A stretch of 64,000 nucleotides of DNA, from assembly GCA_019828595.1 (NCBI GenBank), contig JAHQRK010000001.1, forward strand, positions 2,418,001-2,482,000, given 5' to 3'. Origin of the DNA: Aphanomyces cochlioides. Its lineage: Eukaryota > Oomycota > Saprolegniomycetes > Saprolegniales > Verrucalvaceae. Positions 60,001 through 64,000 of the stretch are shown in pieces (the stretch's first letter is position 1; every line of letters begins with the position of its first letter). The notes below the pieces were generated by a model that saw only the letters and a program-made list of their open reading frames with translations, was not told where the DNA came from and ran no database searches. Position numbers and translations under genes: made by a program.

Positions 60001-62467
60001 TCGCCGCGTCAGCGCCTTTGCAAAAGACGTAAATATCTACAGAATTCGGCCTTGAAAATCTTTTCATGGTGCGATTAGTGTACCGTCGGCTTTTGTGAGA
60101 GGATCTCTATAAGCTGTCGTCTTGAGATGGCGCACGACGATGGACATGCACTTGCGCGTGCTGTCAAATTCATTCAGCGCAAGGATTTCATAGCTCTCGG
60201 CTTTTCCAAAGACACTGCCACGATGAAATGATGAGCAGGCAACGATGTTTATGAAAACTCACGTGATATCCATTGTGGTTGACGTCCGAGATGTCAGTGT
60301 GCAATTGAATTCGATCGCACCGCGCAAGAGCGCTGCTTCGTCTGGCGAGGATGCTCGAATTCCATTTTCATGTGTGGGCGTCGCGGTGTGGCAAAGCAAG
60401 ACGCAGCGAAAAAACGCATGTGCAATATTCCCTCGCGCCAAGCCTGCTTCACCGTCAACAATCTCTGAAACAACCTACAGACACGTCAACGAGAGACAAG
60501 TGGATTTCACTACGCACAGTATCGGATCCAGTGCTACGATCTGGAATCAAGCCTTGCTCAACGAGCATGTTATATGGAAGCACGTTGGCAGAGAAAGCTC
60601 GCAGTCGCGTCGTGATGCGATCGTTCTCGTTTGTCGTGAACGACGCTCTTCGATCCGCCATGGGATTCCGTTTGTCGCGCTATAAAATTTCAAAATGAAC
60701 TACTAAATATTCAACAGCGTGGCGAGCGAGCTTACCACTGGAATATTGTCGTAAATGACATTGCCGAGACTGACCAACTTGAGCACCATTTCATTCTTTG
60801 TAATGGTGCCTAGAGGAACGCATGTTGAGCTTTTTCGCGAGCAGAAATCCCTCCATACCCGTCTTATCCGTGAAGAGATAACGAATTTGACCCACGTCTT
60901 CGTTCAAACTGGACGTGCGAGCTTGGACAGATTTCCCAGTCACGTCGTCCCTCTGTGGAATATTCACAGTCAGCACAAGGAGAACTGTGAAGAGCAGACC
61001 ATCTCAGGATCCGACTCGATCTTCTTGGCTTGGTACCATTTGACTAATTCAAGGCTGATGTACAACGATATCGGCACCTACAGGCGGTGATTCAGACATC
61101 GAGGCAATCGAAGACGGACCAAGTTGTTGTATAAGATCAAAAACGTCACGAAGGAGCTCAGGACATTGTTTTGAAACAACCACGTCAATACGTTTAGAGT
61201 CTCTGGAGAATATCTTTCTCGGGATTTGGTGTGCATGATGTCGCTGACGAGGACATTGAGTGCCGTGGACACACAGCAGACAATGAAGAGAACGGAAAAG
61301 ATGACGAGAATACACCGATTGGCAATCACATCAAGCCGAGAAAACTTGGATGGAGCCTACATCCATCGCAATTCAAGACAGTCGACTCGTTATGGTACCT
61401 GCTTGGTATTCTGAATCAACTTGGTTTCAGCCCCAGCAGCGACGACGACACCTTCAACGAACGCCGTGTGGCTTAATTTCATCCCACGCAAGGCAACATT
61501 GTAGATTGTCAGAGGGACATCCCAAGATCCATCGACAGTCTACTCACAGCGTTCGAAAAAAGAATTCGTGCAAGCTGTTTGTACATTGATTTTGAGAACG
61601 CCGTCAAAGTTGTAGAGCTTCCGATTCGGCGCTTCACAACGAAGTTCACCTGAACTTCGCGTTGGAAACGTCGAGGCGTCAAACGCATCCAGTTTGAGGT
61701 TGGCACAAGCTCGCATCTAGACAAGATTTCCATATTTCAACTCCTGAACGATCGTCAACGCTTACCTTTAAATCCGTCTCGCCGTCTAAATTCGCAGTCT
61801 CGACTTGGACTGTTCCATCTTCGTAGCTGGACTTGAGCAGGGCCATGTCGGCGGGAAAACTCTCGTTGTCCCGGACTTTGACAATATCTACGCAACGTCG
61901 ATAACCCATGCATTGCGAAATGCAAAGTACCTCCAACTTTGATATCTCGCCATTGAGTCGGTTGATAGAGCTTGGACTCGGTGTGGTAAACCTGAGCTAT
62001 TGCGTGATTGACAGCTTTATCGGCATCATGGCGAGCTTTGTCTTCGATTGCTTCCTTGATCATCGTCGCTACACAATTGAGTCATTCCAGCCGACAAAAC
62101 GGAGAGTCGAACCCATCAAGACGAGAGCTAGCGGTCCAATTGTCGAATATTGATTTGTTGGTGAGAATGGCGTCGCGAGCTGGAGGAGCGAGATGATCAA
62201 AAAGTAAAAATTCGCCACGCGGCGGAATTGCTCCATGAGATTCTTTGGAAAAAACGAGAGCAAGGTGTATTTGGAGGAACGCACGACGTTGCTCGCATAC
62301 GAAAGCCCCAGTTTACTCATGGCTGCATGCGTCGCATTGCGGTCATTGATGAAAATGACTCGACCAGGTGGACCTGATCCTTCGGACACAGTGTGCTTGG
62401 AAGGAGTCGGAGGCTCAGCCGCAACGCGTTCGTCCTCCTTCAGCACCTCGACAGGCGCCACGGTCAT
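54065..62467 (-). CDS. P4-ATPase (phospholipid flippase) fused to two class III nucleotide cyclase domains, copy 2
   Basis: This is a paralogue of the gene at 16483 with the same domain order. From ATG 62467 it reads [15 protein letters not shown], then [15 protein letters not shown] and [21 protein letters not shown] is near 61780. [11 protein letters not shown] spans a 49-base intron (60810-60858) at the same codon position as in copy 1. [11 protein letters not shown] is near 59650 and GDGGND near 59010. The P-domain insertion is only about 100 residues here and contains RSLSAP. After the P4 membrane part come six hydrophobic segments and cyclase domain A (56900-56130: [24 protein letters not shown]). 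More membrane segments follow, then cyclase domain B (55000-54190: [27 protein letters not shown]). The last exon ends at 54065. The third codon positions look more GC-rich than in copy 1. Confidence 0.85.
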
Positions 62468-62958
62468 CTTGTTGCCCAAGCGTTTCCTCGACTAAACGAC
62501 GACTCGTTTCGATGCAACTAAAATAACCCAAAGTCGGATGTAACCGCTCGATGAAACCTTGTCTCGCGCAACTGCCCAACAATTCAAAAGACGTCACCCT
62601 TTCTGCTCTCGCGCGTCCACGTCTGGCTTCGAAAGACGAATTCACCTGAAAACACATGAAGATAACAGCATGAGCACTATCACTTACAGCGCGGCGCGCC
62701 GATTCTTAAGCTTTGTACAATGAAACGAGTCCATCAACTTCATATCCTGACAAATATAGACTTTGTAAATCAGCAATTACTTGGTGGTTCCGAACAATTG
62801 GAGACAATGTGGAAATTGGCAGAGGCGTTCCTGTGGCTCTGAATCGAGTCAGATTGCCATCTTTTGTGTAGCATGGCGATGCAGTTTCGTAGTTTGTAGA
62901 CCGCGGGCAGGAGAAGGTTTCCATTTCTACGTCATGGCAGATTCTGCTGCCTTGACAC
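62468..62958. other. Intergenic region between flippase-cyclase copy 2 and the S41 remnant
   Basis: This region holds the promoter and leader of the flippase-cyclase gene. A minus-strand open frame (62706-63026) is mostly the continuation of the S41 gene in the wrong frame and has no recognisable content. I see no other gene. Confidence 0.5.
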
Positions 62959-63900
62959 TCAACGCTTCGCACAGAGCGTCGCCATGTAGGACTGCATGTA
63001 TGGCTTGTTGCTCCATTCGGCTTCACGTGCGGCTAAAACGTGCTTCAGAGCCAGGCTGTGAGCGACATCCCAATGCATGCTTAGGTGAAGGCACTTGCTC
63101 ATTGGGAACAACACCGTCGCCTTCCCAGTCAGTGAGCGTCTTGGTGTTGCGTGAGCATGGTAAGAACACTTGAAAAAAATGGATAGAGGGACATGGGCAT
63201 ACCGCCATGCCCTCCCCCACCCGTTCTTGTTCCAACGATGGTTGCTTTTCCAAACGTCTGAAGCGTGTACGCAATCTACAAGCAACGTCAAGCCACCATT
63301 GACACGGTTTTTACGACATCGAATGCAATGGCAGTCCAATTGATGTAGCCAACTCGCCCCGTCAAAACTTTATCCCTGGGGACTCCGAAATTGCTGTTGT
63401 AGAGGTCTTGCATCTTGGAATCGGAAATGTCTTCAAGAGCAACCTTCATATCGTCAAACGCATCGTTTGTCGTCACTGGTTCGTTTAGTTTTTCCCGAGA
63501 GACGAGCACCCTCACGTGGCCATCGTTAGTGACAGAAAACATGATGTCTTGGAAGACAAAGTGAGGTTTTGGGTAGAGAAAACTTGATCGACTCCACACT
63601 TATGCCGTCGTCAAGAATTCAAATTTGAACGTTTGCCTCCTTCTTTGCAATCCTGCAGGGAGATTCCGTGCTGTTTTCACTGCAAAAGTTGATTGAATAT
63701 GTCAAAGTGCAACAGCGGAGGAATTGTCAAGACTTGCTGACTAGCCAAGGCGCTGCAGATTGCACTCTCAATGCTTCCCTCAAACCAACTTGATTCTCCA
63801 TCTACAACAACGCAACGGGGCCAATAGAATTGAGTTTCTTGTCTCCTGACACAACAAAAACGTGCAGTTGGACCCAAACGAGGGGAATTTTATCCAAAGT
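62959..63900 (-). pseudogene. S41 family peptidase (IRBP-like), apparently broken
   Basis: This is recognisable as the IRBP/tail-specific-protease S41 family from three blocks in order: FSVTNDGHVRVLV (about 63520), NFGVPRDKVLTGRVGYINW (about 63330-63390), and LQTFGKATIVGTRTGGGGHGG (63200-63265). WEGDGVVPNEQVPSPKHAL (63080-63135) follows. Two things look wrong. Between the second and third blocks only about 60 bases remain, where the family carries the DLR..GG segment and the catalytic Ser (TxSAxE) over about 70 residues. At the CCC run 63069-63071 the frame slips by one base, after which the expected C-terminal helix (DVAHSLALKHVLAAREAEW) resumes in another frame and stops at 62959. The 5' end is unclear and may extend beyond the window. 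A sequencing or assembly error is the alternative. Confidence 0.55.
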
Positions 63901-64000
63901 CGAGACTACTGTCGTGCGCAAGTTGTACAGATGAAACATGCATTTGGATCACATAGTACTACGTAGTACATTTTAATGAACTTAAACGGCCGTGGCTTGC

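Noticed and set aside
16483..62467. The inverted flippase-cyclase pair as an assembly palindrome
   Set aside because: The copies differ in protein sequence at many sites, in intron sequences, in base composition and in the size of the P-domain insertion. An artefactual inverted copy would be nearly identical.
62706..63026. Minus-strand frame of 106 codons as a gene
   Set aside because: It has no recognisable content and overlaps the out-of-frame end of the S41 peptidase remnant.

Overview
The window is nuclear DNA from a compact-genome eukaryote, most likely an oomycete (Stramenopiles), plausibly of the Saprolegnia/Achlya/Thraustotheca type. The evidence is the many short GT-AG introns (about 35-60 bp where I placed both ends), gaps between genes of tens to a few hundred bases, flagellar genes (kinesin-9, CCP5), an acetate kinase plus phosphotransacetylase pair, and P4-ATPase/nucleotide-cyclase fusions of a kind otherwise familiar from alveolates. 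The species assignment is inference. I see no mobile elements, CRISPR arrays, rRNA genes or tRNA genes.

Layout. 1-1100 is AT-rich and without a gene. 1107-5364 (+) is a vigilin-type multi-KH protein with a Bfr1-like coiled coil at its front. 5446-7100 (-) is folylpolyglutamate/dihydrofolate synthase. 7248-12318 (+) is an unrecognised acidic protein with an EF-hand-like loop. 12387-16119 (+) is exocyst subunit Sec3. 16483-25452 (+) is a very large P4-ATPase (flippase) fused to two cyclase domains. 25574-26731 (+) is ribosomal protein L4, 27025-31783 (+) an unrecognised large protein and 31841-32341 (-) NAC alpha. 32877-35095 (+) is SelO and 35105-36717 (-) a TrmA-type uracil-5 methyltransferase. 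36836-39012 (+) is kinesin-9, whose stop codon overlaps that of the CCP5 tubulin carboxypeptidase at 39009-41124 (-). Then come a Rab GTPase (41280-41955, -), a mitochondrial PPR protein (42542-45440, -), phosphotransacetylase with a mitochondrial presequence (45603-48372, -), acetate kinase (49300-50613, +) and the ribosome-biogenesis factor Noc1/Mak21 (50625-53704, -). A second flippase-cyclase lies at 54065-62467 (-), inverted relative to the first. A damaged S41 peptidase gene (62959 to about 63900, -) sits at the right edge.

The most notable content is the pair of inverted P4-ATPase/cyclase paralogues. Each keeps the complete set of flippase catalytic motifs. Each also has two cyclase domains whose active-site residues are complementary: the first domain has the transition-state Asn/Arg and a purine-site Glu, and the second has both metal-binding Asp residues. 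Together they would form one active site, in the reverse of the mammalian C1/C2 order. Acetate kinase and phosphotransacetylase, which act in succession, are divergent neighbours. The flagellar genes kinesin-9 and CCP5 are convergent neighbours. A palindromic element containing ATCCGGAT occurs just upstream of four genes: vigilin, NAC alpha, the PPR protein and Noc1. I did not see it elsewhere in the window.

Limits. Exon boundaries were placed by eye. Only those quoted in the entries were checked for frame; the outer coordinates of the multi-intron genes are start codon to stop codon.
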